Notes: a model not told the origin generated them from the letters alone. Shown: positions 38,087 to 47,741, counted from the first letter of the stretch. The stretch: 50,000 nt of DNA from Chrysomallon squamiferum (GCA_012295275.1 CM022679.1:21481610-21531609); one strand, 5' to 3'. Program-made: numbers and translations.

Positions 38087-38205
38087 TATTATTATTATTA
38101 TTATTATACAGTCATGACATATTTATAAATAAATAAAATAAGTTTATATTTTTAGGGTGTAGAATTTTGTGTTTTTATATATTATGTTAATGTTTAAGAC
38201 ATACA
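37921..38205 (+). repeat. Two-copy duplication just upstream of PDE exon a
   Basis: (TAA)n, then TACAGACATGATATATT / TACAGTCATGACATATTT, ATAAATAAATAAA, AGAATCTTGTGTTTTTAT / AGAATTTTGTGTTTTTAT and TATGTTAA recur in the same order at about 37921..38030 and 38031..38205. The second copy ends about 35 bp before the exon acceptor. Confidence 0.88.
38041..38107 (+). repeat. (TAA)n-(TTA)n self-complementary array
   Basis: TAA units switch to TTA units at about 38092, giving a long perfect inverted repeat that could form a hairpin in DNA or pre-mRNA, about 130 bp before exon a. Confidence 0.9.
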
Positions 38206-38239
38206 AATTAAAATAAGACTTTATATTTCTGTTTTGCAG

Positions 38240-38401
38240 GATCCGCGGTTTAACAGCGAGATTGACCAAAAAATGGGTTACAAGACTCGCAGCATTCTCA
38301 GCATGGCCATTAAAGATTCCGAAGGGGAGGTAATTGGGGTGGCGCAGGCCATCAACAAAATCAGCGTGAAGGATGAACCGTTTGATGAACATGATGAAAA
38401 G
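38240..38401 (+). CDS. PDE exon a: C-terminal part of GAF-A (cyclic nucleotide phosphodiesterase, partial)
   Basis: Internal exon of a GAF-domain 3',5'-cyclic nucleotide phosphodiesterase, a cytosolic enzyme family that hydrolyses cGMP and/or cAMP. It has 54 codons with no stop, starting [20 protein letters not shown]. The segment DPRFN..D....GYKT.SIL.M.I followed by [12 protein letters not shown] is characteristic of GAF-A in PDE5/PDE11 proteins. The NKFDE motif (N-K, then F-x3-D-E), a GAF-domain signature of cyclic-nucleotide PDEs, is complete at exon residues 39-40 and 48/52/53. The acceptor is a pyrimidine-rich run ending TTTTGCAG; the donor GTTTGA is weak but keeps phase 0. Both ends are phase 0 and the peptide continues directly into the exon at 40852. 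Codons are clearly richer in G+C than the surrounding intron. Assignment to the PDE5/6/11 group is firm; the choice between PDE5 and PDE11 is not. Confidence 0.93.
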
Positions 38402-38765
38402 GTTTGATTTTGTTTATATCTTCATTAAGTATACATTTATTTTACAGTATAAGAAAAAAGAAAGTTAATTTTTCAAAATTTGGTAGTGAAAATTATTTTA
38501 ACTTTTTCCATGTCATAACTGGATGTATCCATTCAAAAATTTGTTAACTGTGGAAAGTGGATTTATTTCTCAGCTTGAGAAAGAAGCTTCTTGTTATGTG
38601 AGAAGTGAATACACCCTCCCCCTTCCCCCACACTCCCACACATTGTATCAGTTCAGTCAGATGTGCTGCCATCTGTGGGCCAAGAGCACAACACTGGACT
38701 TTTTTTCTTTTTCCAGGAGCCATTTTTAATTATGCAGTTAATGGATTAGTCATTTTTTGTAAAGC

Positions 38766-38796
38766 CAATAAATAAATAAATAAATAAATAAACAAA

Positions 38797-38827
<31 letters not shown>

Positions 38828-38830
38828 AAA
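38766..38830 (+). repeat. (AAAT)n microsatellite
   Basis: About 15 AAAT units with one AAAC, then poly-A. Confidence 0.95.
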
Positions 38831-39376
38831 AAAAAAAGAAACCAAAAAAGAAACAAAAAAAATAAATTTAAAATAATAAAATAAAAATTCAACATATAAA
38901 TATATATATATATATGAAATAATAAAATACATTTTTGCTTTAAGAAAATAAAATTAATTCTATTTTCATTTTTTATAGCAATAGCATATTCAAATTAAAA
39001 TTCTTGTCTAAATGTTAACTATAAAATCACAAGTGTATTTTCTTCTTTACATTTTCTTTCATGTGATTTTTATTTTTTATGTGTATAAATCATTAATATA
39101 GTTGGGAGTTTGTTGTACATAAATATTTTAGTATATAGCACATACGTAAATTCTTTATTCTAAGCAAACCAGATATTTTAATTGCTCTTTTTCAATTTAA
39201 TTTTTCAGTTATTGTTAATAATTCTATTTTTTTACTTATTTATATGTAGATCATATATAAATTATTTTTGAAATTCCTTATCTGCAATCCAAATATTTTA
39301 GATGTTTATTTAACAAAATCTTTATATGGGTTTTTAAAAATGTATCACTATATTGATTAATGTACTAATAACACTC

Positions 39377-39451
<75 letters not shown>
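39377..39451 (+). repeat. (CT)n microsatellite
   Basis: About 36 pure CT units within the first PDE intron of the window. Confidence 0.97.
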
Positions 39452-39458
<7 letters not shown>

Positions 39459-39532
39459 CAAAAATTATTTTCAAATTCCTTATCAGCAAAGTAAATATAT
39501 TCAGCTGGTTTTTTTTTTTGTTTTTTTTTCAC

Positions 39533-39775
39533 ACGAAATCTTATTACGGGTTTTTAAAAATTCACCACCATAGCGTGCTATTAATTCCGACATCAGCCGC
39601 TTTCTCCTGGTAATGAAATAGCCATTACCAGGCAGCAGCTGAGCATGTGACGACATTGAGCATCCAGTTACAACACGCAGAACAGAACAACCATCGACAG
39701 AATCATTCTAATAACACAACGAACCGTTTATTTGTTTTTTTTATATCCATCGACTAGTGAAGTCGTAAAACGTAA
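39533..39775. other. CpG-retaining unique block in PDE intron, with palindrome
   Basis: About 13 CpGs in 240 bp. CCTGGTAATG (39606..39615) and CATTACCAGG (39623..39632) are perfect 10-bp inverted arms around AAATAGC and contain TAATG cores. E-box-like CAGCTG and CATGTG follow immediately. This is a candidate intronic enhancer; no coding frame. Confidence 0.45.
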
Positions 39776-40851
39776 ATGAACTAGTGTTTGTAATAATGAG
39801 AAATTGCTATGATTGGTTACCACAAGAAGAAAATGAAAAAAATATTTTTAAAAATATCTGAGTTGTAATTTCAAGGTTATTAAAGTTTTCTTGGATTCAG
39901 GAAAATGAGAGTAATTGCCTTTTGGATAAAGCGAAAGAAAGATCAATCAAATTGTAGCAAGGTGAAATAGGTAGGTTAAAAAAATGTCTGATATTCTTTT
40001 GGGTGACATGAGAAATGGTAATTTTATATAATCAGGTTCTTTTCTTGTGAAATGTGTAAAAATCAATGTTTAAATTCTTTTTTCTGCGACAAGTGTATAC
40101 ATTATTTATTAAATTGTTTTCATGAGAAATGTGATATGACTAAATTCTTTTGTTATGAAATATATAAAATTTATGTTTAAATCCTTTTTTTGTGGAGTAT
40201 TAAATGATCAAATTCTTTTCAGGTGTTTGACATTAATGTTTTTCATTTGTGATAAATGATATGAAATAATTAAATTCTAATGATGTGTCATATATAATGA
40301 TTAAAAAATGTTTTTGTGAAATAAATAAAATTAATTATTAAAATGTTTTTTCTGAGGTGAAATGATAATCGTGTTTCAGTGATTTAAACTATTTTCAGAT
40401 CTAAAAGGAAAAAATAATCAGTTCAATTCATTTAAGTTCAGATAGACCAAAATTTTGAAATTTTTCCATTGTGAAAAAAATTAAATATATTCTATTTATT
40501 TTGTGGTGAAAAAAAAAAAATGATTAGGGCTGAGGTGAGTTTTTAAACTGCCATATTGTTAATTAAATTATAAAATTCCACTGAAAAAAAAAAGACGAAA
40601 AAAGGGATATAAACCATCAAATTCTATTTAAATTTCTTTTATTTTAATCCATTTTATAATTATTTTCTTTCACCTTTTTGATTATTATTATTATTATTTT
40701 ATTTTATTTTTTTTTTAAATTTCTTTTATTTTAATTATTATTATTATTATTGAAAACACTTTATTGTTTTTATTTTAAATTAAAAAATATTTTCATTTCT
40801 CTGGTTTTTTATTTTTTTTAACTTATTATTATTATTATTTTTGTTTTTCAG

Positions 40852-40941
40852 GTATTTGCTTCATACCTTGCTTTCTGTGGCATAGGCTTGAAAAACGCAC
40901 AACTGTATGAAAAGTCACAAATGGAAAATCGCAGAAATGAG
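40852..40941 (+). CDS. PDE exon b: GAF-A last helix and connector to GAF-B
   Basis: Thirty codons, phase 0 at both ends, reading [20 protein letters not shown] then [10 protein letters not shown]. The YLAFCGI.L.NAQLYE.S..E..R stretch matches the end of GAF-A and the long connecting helix (LHR1-type linker) in PDE5, and is also close to PDE11. The acceptor is a run of ATT repeats, then TTTGTTTTTCAG; the donor is GTACAC. The preceding intron is 2,450 bp and the following one 563 bp. The charged stretch after NAQLYE fits the coiled connector thought to transmit GAF-A ligand binding toward GAF-B and the catalytic domain (family knowledge). No truncation or frameshift is visible. Confidence 0.93.
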
Positions 40942-41504
40942 GTACACAACAACAACAGCAAAATATAAAAATAAAATAAATAAACAAACAAATAAATTAA
41001 CTGACAGCAGAATATAACGATAAAATAAAAATATAAATGAATGAATCATCAAATCAGTGATGATGAGGTGATGTGATTATAATAACAGAAATAGTGTTCT
41101 TTCTGCCATGATATATTACAGAAAACAGTATGTCTGGAATAGGAAAAATATATATAACAAATGATTTACAGTAAAATCTATGTAAATTGTTTATGTATAT
41201 AAAATGAATTTGTTTATAATGTGAAGAAAAAAAAGAAGAAAGTTTTAATACAGACCACTGTACATAACTTTACGAAAATATGATTATTTGTTTGGAAGAA
41301 CTGATACTTATATATTTAAACTGTACTTTGCAGAAAAACATTTATTTACTTCAAAATATATATTGCAGAAGAATATTTATTTGTGTATTTAAAAATATAT
41401 ATTTCAGAAGAATATTTATTTAATTATTTAAAAATATATATTGCTGAAAAATATTTTTTTTCAATATTTAAAAACATTGTTTAATTTATTTACTTAATTT
41501 CCAG
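40942..41504 (+). other. Intron between PDE exons b and c
   Basis: A 563-bp A/T-rich intron. The first 100 bp are AAC/AAAT-rich. The last ~175 bp hold the acceptor-like ~38-bp tandem repeat described separately. Confidence 0.9.
41331..41470 (+). repeat. ~38-bp tandem repeat with CAG acceptor-like ends, upstream of exon c
   Basis: Four units of the form GAATATTTATTT..TATTTAAAAATATAT ending TTGCAG, TTGCAG, TTTCAG and TTGCTG. The CAG triplets fall at 41331, 41366 and 41405, with the fourth decayed to CTG at 41444. Spacing is 35 to 39 bp. The block ends about 35 bp before the true acceptor of exon c at 41504. The units lack strong polypyrimidine tracts, so they are probably weak or inactive acceptors. 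Confidence 0.8.
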
Positions 41505-41642
41505 GTTCTTCTGGACTTGGCTAGAATAATATTTGAGGAGCAGAACAACTTGGCCAATCTGATTCACAAGATCATGATGCACACTCAGTCTCTCCTCCAG
41601 TGTGAGCGATGCCAGGTGTTACTGGTTGATGAGTTGACAAAG
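41505..41642 (+). CDS. PDE exon c: connector end and start of GAF-B
   Basis: Forty-six codons, phase 0 at both ends: [40 protein letters not shown] and VDELTK. VLLDLA.IIFEEQ..L..LI.KI is the signature of the GAF-A/GAF-B linker in PDE5- and PDE11-type enzymes, and [12 protein letters not shown] is the first beta strand of GAF-B. The CERC.VLL form is closer to PDE11, while VLLDLA and FEEQ fit either. The acceptor is TTTAATTTCCAG and the donor is the consensus GTGAGT at 41643. Readthrough into the intron meets TAA after nine codons. The last ~70 bp plus the donor are copied in decayed form several times downstream (41722..42550), while a ~38-bp repeat with CAG triplets sits just upstream. Confidence 0.95.
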
Positions 41643-41724
41643 GTGAGTCAAGAACAATACATCACTTTATAATACTGTGTCTCAGATACACTGAAATTGT
41701 TATATCTTACCTGATACTCAGAAA

Positions 41725-41781
41725 ATCATGCGTGATTTCTGTTTGAGTTGTCATATCTTGGAAGGTAATGAGTTGACAAAG
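41725..41781 (+). pseudogene. Decayed copy 1 of exon c 3' end
   Basis: Starts ATCATG like exon c position 41571 and ends with ATGAGTTGACAAAGGTGAGT, a 20-base exact match to the true exon end and donor. The middle is shortened (57 against 72 bases) and diverged. No acceptor precedes it, so it is not expected to be an exon. Confidence 0.8.
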
Positions 41782-42191
41782 GTGAGTAAAAATAATATAC
41801 ATGAATCAATTTTTAATATTGTGTATACCAGATATATTGAAATTGTTATTTCTTTCCTGATATATATATAAAAAATATGATGCAATTTCTCAGTGAATTG
41901 TAATGTGTTATTACTGATATTAGATGACAGTTTCAGAAAGGTGAGTGAAAAAACATCCATTTAAAAATTAACATATAAACATCACTATGTAGTAATATAT
42001 TGTTTATCTTATGTACAAGTTAAGTTAAAATTACTATGTCTTACCTGATACTTAAAATCATGTTGTTTATTGCTGAGTTACAAAAGGTAAGTTCGTGTTA
42101 AATTTCCATTTAAGAATTGATGTACAACACCATTTTGTTATACTTATATTCAATTCATATTAAATTTGTTACATTTTAACTGATACATAAA

Positions 42192-42250
42192 ATCATGATG
42201 CACACACAGTATCTCCTTGAGTTGTTGCATGTTGTTGTCAAGGTTACAGA
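42192..42250 (+). pseudogene. Decayed copy 4 of exon c 3' end
   Basis: Begins ATCATGATGCACAC, identical to 14 bases of exon c, and by eye matches 26 of the first 30 bases. The later part (GTCAAGGTTACAGAG) is degraded and the donor GT is lost. This copy keeps the 5' part of the duplicated segment best, whereas copy 1 keeps the 3' part best. Confidence 0.75.
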
Positions 42251-42914
42251 GATATGTAATAATAAATATATAATATTCTACACACATTTAGATAATTATA
42301 TCTTACCTGGCACATACAAATTATGAGCCACTCACAGTTTCACCTGTGATTGACAGATTTTGTTAGTTAATGAGTTACCAGAGTTAAGTAAAAAATAATA
42401 TATGTCTTCAGATTAAAAGCAGTTCCCAAAATCTTTTACACAAGAGTTATTTTCTTGGTTTTTTTTTATGTATAACTGTTAAATAAATGCCAATTTTAAT
42501 TCTTTACACTGAAGAGTTACCAAAGATGAGTCATAAAGAATATACAACATTAATTTAAAGTAATTCTTCATACCACTGTTTTATAGAGTGGCATTTGTAA
42601 GGAAAACAGCAGCATTGAAACTATGCCCATGTCCAAACATCTTAAACCCATCTTTCAGAGATAACTTAGAATAAAATCAGCTTAAAAATATGAGCCAGGC
42701 TTAATAGAAAAGTAAAAGTGGTGCCCAGTCTTTGATAAATCATCCAGGATGTGTTCCATACTTGTCATACCTTCGCTACACCACTGTTTATATACAGACT
42801 GTTTTCTCTTATTTGTTAGATACAAGCTGTATTGAATTTCTGGTTTTTGAAATATTAGTATAAAATAATTCATCATTTTGTATCTCTTACACTATAATTA
42901 TGTGAATTTCTGAT

Positions 42915-42928
42915 GTTGAAGGTGTGTA

Positions 42929-42986
<58 letters not shown>

Positions 42987-43230
42987 TGAATTTTTTAGGC
43001 TAGGTTTGTGTATTAATTGTCTGCATTTGTGTGTTTATGTGTGTGTGTGTGTATTTATATGAGTATATATATGTATGTATTTTATGTGTGTGTGTAGATG
43101 TATGTATGTATGAATGTACATGTTTGTATATGTGTGTTGGTATGCGTATTTGTACTTGTGTATGAATGAATGTTAATTGCATATGTGAGTACGTATTTGT
43201 CTGTATGTGTGTGTGTTTGTGTGAGAGGAC
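42915..43230 (+). repeat. TG/TA-rich tract
   Basis: (TA)n then (TG)n at 42930..42984, followed by GTAT/GTGTGT-rich sequence. Confidence 0.93.
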
Positions 43231-43832
43231 ATATTAACTTGATGCTTGTTTACTGTTTACATACATTTTGAAATATTTGTTCTTTAAAAGAAGAATTCAT
43301 TCATTTTAGTTGACATATTTGCACTGGATGATAAGTAAAAAAAAAAAAAATTCAAAACCACCCCAAAAACTCTGTCTTTTAAGTTTTTATTTTTTAATTT
43401 CTGATGAATTTTTATATCTGAACATTTTTTGTATTTCTCTGAAATTATCAAGATTGTGCTGGTAAAATTCTCAGATTTCATCTATTATTATATTTTAGTT
43501 TTTATTGAAGAAACCACCGATATTCCAATGCTGGATCCTGTATGTATCTGAAATCACTGATATAACCGTCCAGTGAAAGCTGAAACACAGTTGCTTTACC
43601 ACACAGTTCTTGTAAACACAACATATGTGAATATCTGATTATTTCCACTGAAGCTTCATGCAAAAATCTGACTTGGCCTACTAACCATTCCATACAATAT
43701 GTCTATGACAAATTTCCTTAATCCTTTGATACCATTATCCCAGATAACCTATTGTTCAGTTTATCTCTGCTGTAGAATCTGTTTTTTTCTCCTCTGAGAC
43801 TGTTAGCCAGACAGAGGTTTGTGTCGGGGCTG

Positions 43833-43975
43833 GTTAAATCCTGTTAACACAGAATGGAAAGAGTAATTTCTGTTAATGTGTGTTTCATACAGGTTGTAGT
43901 CCGAGTGAGATGATGAATGAGGGATGAGTTATTTAGTGCAGGGTTGTGTTATGAATTTGGTGTTGGTGATTATGA

Positions 43976-44070
<95 letters not shown>

Positions 44071-44329
44071 GTATATATGAGGGTGTTCTCTGTCTCTGTG
44101 GGTGTGTATAATGTATATGTTTGTTTATTCTTTACTGTACACAAATTTACACTATATTATACAACATAGTTAAATCCTGTTAACACAGAATGGAAAGTGT
44201 AATTTCTGTTAATGTGTGTTTCATACAGGTTGTAGTCCGAGTGATGAATGAGGGATGAGTTATTTAGTGCAGGGTTGTGTTATGAATTTGTATTATGTTT
44301 GTGTGTGTGTTGTGTGTGTTTTGTGTGTT

Positions 44330-44367
<38 letters not shown>

Positions 44368-44453
44368 TGTATATGTGAGGGTGTTCTCTGTTATACAACA
44401 CTATGTTTGTTTATTCTTTACTGTACACAAATTTACACTATATTATACAACAC
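43833..44453 (+). repeat. Two-copy ~300-bp tandem duplication
   Basis: GTTAAATCCTGTTAACACAG begins copies at 43833 and 44169. Both continue through ACAGGTTGTAGTCCGAGTGA, GAATGAGGGATGAGTTATTT, a (TG)n-(GA)n core, GAGGGTGTTCTCTGT and TTTACACTATATTATACAAC. Outside the microsatellite core the copies are nearly identical, so the duplication is young. Confidence 0.95.
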
Positions 44454-44461
44454 TACACCAT

Positions 44462-44705
44462 ATGTCATGACATTATGCCACATATCACATGACGACATCA
44501 CTTCAAGATGCTGTATACTACATTGTGTCATATATCACATCATTTCATGTAACACATTTTATTTCACATCAGAACTTAATATACATCACATTTTCATTGA
44601 GCACATATCATATATCACATCATCTGTATCATATATCACATAATCTATATCATATATCACATATCTCATACACTTCATCATATATCATAAGACCACATCA
44701 CATAA
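44462..44705 (+). repeat. ATATCACATCA-type degenerate repeat
   Basis: CATATATCACATCAT/CATATATCACATAAT words recur every 12 to 25 bp, cleanest at 44605..44665. Confidence 0.8.
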
Positions 44706-44871
44706 TAAATACTATTAATACTATTTTGAAGATTTCTAGGATTTGGTAAATTCTAGTCACACTGTGGTTTAGTACAATAATACTGATAGAACACTACTGT
44801 GTGGTAAATAATACACATATGTTATTTAATACATAGTCATGTGTGTGATGCTTTTTTCTGTAATTTCTCAG

Positions 44872-44892
44872 ATGTTTGAGAGCACAGATCAA
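44872..44892 (+). CDS. Probable 21-nt microexon of the PDE gene
   Basis: Seven in-frame codons, MFESTDQ, bounded by a good acceptor (TTTTTTCTGTAATTTCTCAG) and a consensus donor (GTGAGTAT). It is phase 0 like its neighbours, so including or skipping it preserves frame. It would place seven residues after VDELTK in an early GAF-B loop. From family knowledge, PDE5-like proteins usually have about five residues between the VDE-type strand and the next conserved FS.VF strand. LTK alone nearly fills that gap, so this looks like an optional insertion. A TGC lies just upstream of the pyrimidine tract, the kind of motif known near neural microexons. It could be chance: 21 nt holds no family signature. 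Confidence 0.5.
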
Positions 44893-45139
44893 GTGAGTAT
44901 AACACCTGAAACTTTATTATTATTAAACTCTTTTCCCCTTGAATGTTCATTTACGTCTCTCTCAATAATTTCTGATTTATAAACTGGAACTCCTTATCTG
45001 CATGGTTCTTTACAGACACTGAAAGTTAATGTTAGTTTTCACCTGTAAATTATGATTTGATTTACATTTGAAACAGTGTTGAAGTAACGTGTTTTATTTA
45101 GTTATTTTTCATTTTGTGATTAGAATTTTGTTTAAGATA

Positions 45140-45240
45140 AATAAATAAATAAATAAATAAATAAGAAGTAGTTATGATAATTAAAAATAAAAATAAATAA
45201 TAAAAAATAACACTATAAGTAAAAAAAATAAAAAGATAAA
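45140..45240 (+). repeat. (AAAT)n run and A-rich DNA
   Basis: AAAT units at about 45139..45164, then irregular AAAT/AAAAT sequence. Confidence 0.85.
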
Positions 45241-45740
45241 GATGTACCAATAATATCAAATAAAATGTTTAATAATATTTCACAGTAATATAAGAAAGGA
45301 ATAGTATAGTTTTTTGTTTGTTATTTTCATTAAAAACAAAAAAAATCAATAAATAAAAAAATAAAAACAAACGTTAAATAAAATAATAATAATAAAAAAT
45401 CAATATAAAAATCTAAGTAATTAACAACTCCAATACGTTTTTTTATGTGTAATAATAGTATAAGAAAATAAATGTTATTTCTGTTCTGTTTGTTACTCCT
45501 ACCAGTTTACCAGCAAGTAATTTTATTATATCAACTACCCATTAATGCTTTTATATGAGACATTGGTTGGAATTGGAAAGTAGCTTAATAATTCAACAAC
45601 AAGATTTTATCTTCTAACAACATCTCACCTTATTAATGCTTTATAACTTCAGCCATGTTCCCTCCCTCTTATAACACCTATTTTTTTATTTGCTTTAAAT
45701 TCACATCAGATATTTATTATTCCATTTAATAGAATAAGTA

Positions 45741-45971
<231 letters not shown>

Positions 45972-46134
45972 TTGTGTTTTTCAATTTGAAAAAGGAAATG
46001 GAGACATTTGTTATTCATTTGTTTCTAGATTGCGGTGACTGCATGGGAAACTAAGAATGTTTATAAATTATGTACACGTAATAAAGTGAAACCTGAAACA
46101 GCAGTGGTAAAATTAGCTTTATTATTTTAGTAGT

Positions 46135-46137
46135 GTG

Positions 46138-46182
<45 letters not shown>

Positions 46183-46262
46183 TATGTATTTGTGTGAGTG
46201 TTTAAGTGTATGTGTTGTGTATTTAAGTGTGTGTGTGTGTGTTATATGTGTGTGTGTGTGAT
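46135..46262 (+). repeat. (TG)n arrays
   Basis: A pure run at 46140..46178, then TG-rich sequence to 46262. Confidence 0.95.
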
Positions 46263-46540
46263 ATCATTAATTTCTCACATTGGTTTTTTTTAATCAGATT
46301 ATGAAGTTAATGTCTGATTACTACTTGACATTTTGTTTCTGAGTTCAGTCTTGTTACAAAAACTTACTTACTTACATGTTTAAAAAAATAATTATATGAA
46401 AACAATGTTTTAAGAAACAGTCCTTTATAGTTGCTGTTACAATTTGCCATCATTCTTCATAAAATCCTATTTTTTCTGACACTGAAGATAAAGATATAAA
46501 ACAATATTCTGTTTACAATACTGTCCAGCTAATCAGTGTT

Positions 46541-46688
46541 GTAATATATTTAATTATATCCCATATAACATACAATTATTAATGTTACCAAATACTTAAT
46601 TACATTCCATATAACCTACAGTTATTAATATTATCGTATGGTTTTTTTTTACATCACATATAACATTATAATTGTTAATGTCATCATA
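46541..46688 (+). repeat. ~60-bp tandem repeat, three copies
   Basis: TAATTA.AT.CCATATAAC.TACAATTATTAATGTTA-type units, with the third copy interrupted by poly-T. Confidence 0.8.
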
Positions 46689-46963
46689 GAATCATGGACT
46701 AAAATTTTCTGTGGACATTTCTTAAGGTTGGTAATAAAAATAAGATATCTATAATATTTATTTTTCAGAATAAAAGTTAATGTTTATAATCTGGTGTTAT
46801 TAACAAACAGTTTTTAATAAGCTGGTATTATTGGAAAATGAATATTTTCATGTTAATGAAAATGTTGGTTTTATTCATATCTCATCTCAAGTTTGATGTG
46901 ATAAAATCATGGAGAAATATATAACCTTTTCAAAATGTTGCTTTTATTATAATTTTGTTTTAA

Positions 46964-47390
46964 ATGTTCAGTTTATTATGTTATAACAGACAAACTTCAA
47001 ATTTTTTTGTTTATTTGTTTTTTCCTTTTTTGACACTGTTTATTTTAATGAAAGAACTACATAATGAATTTTATGTTTTATTTTTTACTTGTTTGTTTTG
47101 TTTGTTTGTTTATATTATTTTATTTTATTTATTTTGTGCTGGGTTTTTTTGGTTGTTCATGTTTTTACTTTTTTCTTTTTGGTTACTTTTATTATTATAA
47201 TGTAATTGTTTTCTTTTTTTAAAACTGGTTTTTGTTTTCTTTCTTAACGTTTATCAAATTATTTTCTTATTCATCTGTTGATTGACATTTTATTTATTTT
47301 CTAAAACTTTTCTTTCTCTTTTTGTTTTTTAATTCATTTATTATTTTAATTTACTACTTCTATGCTAGGAAATTATATTACCTACAGCAT
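46964..47390. other. T-rich unique DNA
   Basis: TTTG and ATTTT runs. The open frame 46964..47200 is a phenylalanine/leucine compositional frame without recognised domain. Confidence 0.6.
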
Positions 47391-47413
47391 GCCTTTTTTG
47401 TTCACATTTCCAA

Positions 47414-47426
47414 AAAACAAAAAAAA

Positions 47427-47458
<32 letters not shown>

Positions 47459-47459
47459 A
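47414..47459 (+). repeat. Poly-A tract
   Basis: About 45 A bases with a single G. Confidence 0.95.
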
Positions 47460-47741
47460 CAACACTTGGTTACATAGCAATGCATATTTTGACTTCCACA
47501 ATATTTTGAACATTTTAAAAATTTATCAGAAAAAAAACATACATCTCCATAAAAACTAAAACACCCCCAAAAAAAACACACACACATAAACAAAAAATGT
47601 TGAAATTAAAAAAAAAAATAAAGAAGATAAAATAAGAAGAAGAGGATATAGAAAAATAATGACAACAACGTTTTAACTAAATTGTATTTACAGAGACCTC
47701 AACATCATTTGATATATTTCCAAAATTTATCAACCGAAGTA

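Larger units (their letters stand above)
38402..40851 (+). other. Intron between PDE exons a and b
   Basis: The 2,450-bp intron joins two phase-0 exons. It holds an (AAAT)n run (38766..38830), an A-rich stretch, a (TA)n run near 38900, a (CT)n array (39377..39451), a CpG-retaining unique block (39533..39775) and degenerate repeats of the form AAATTCTTTT..GTGAAAT at 40000..40360. No further exon was recognised. Confidence 0.85.
41722..42550 (+). repeat. Tandem decaying copies of exon-c 3' end plus 5' splice site
   Basis: About six units with a period of 130 to 165 bp. Each contains a piece like TTATATCTTACCTGATAC, then AAAATCATG.TG, a spacer, then GAGTTGACAAAG followed by a donor-like GTGAGT. 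Their order matches exon c from ATCATGATGC (41571) through its donor (41643) and into the intron. Donor-equivalent sites: 41782 GTGAGT (intact), 41941 GTGAGT (intact), 42087 GTAAGT (intact), ~42251 (lost), ~42384 TTAAGT (lost) and ~42524 ATGAGT (lost). This is best read as an old tandem duplication of the exon/intron boundary followed by decay. Confidence 0.85.
41643..44871 (+). other. Intron between PDE exon c and the putative microexon
   Basis: The 3,229-bp intron contains the decayed exon-c copies (41722..42550), unique A/T-rich DNA to 42920, a TG-rich tract (42915..43230), unremarkable sequence, a two-copy tandem duplication (43833..44453) and a TATCACATCA-type array (44462..44705). Confidence 0.7.

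Noticed and set aside
46028-46054. Acceptor-like TTTCTAG before ATTGCGGTGACTGCATGGG
   Set aside because: No family match and no convincing donor; follows a microsatellite.
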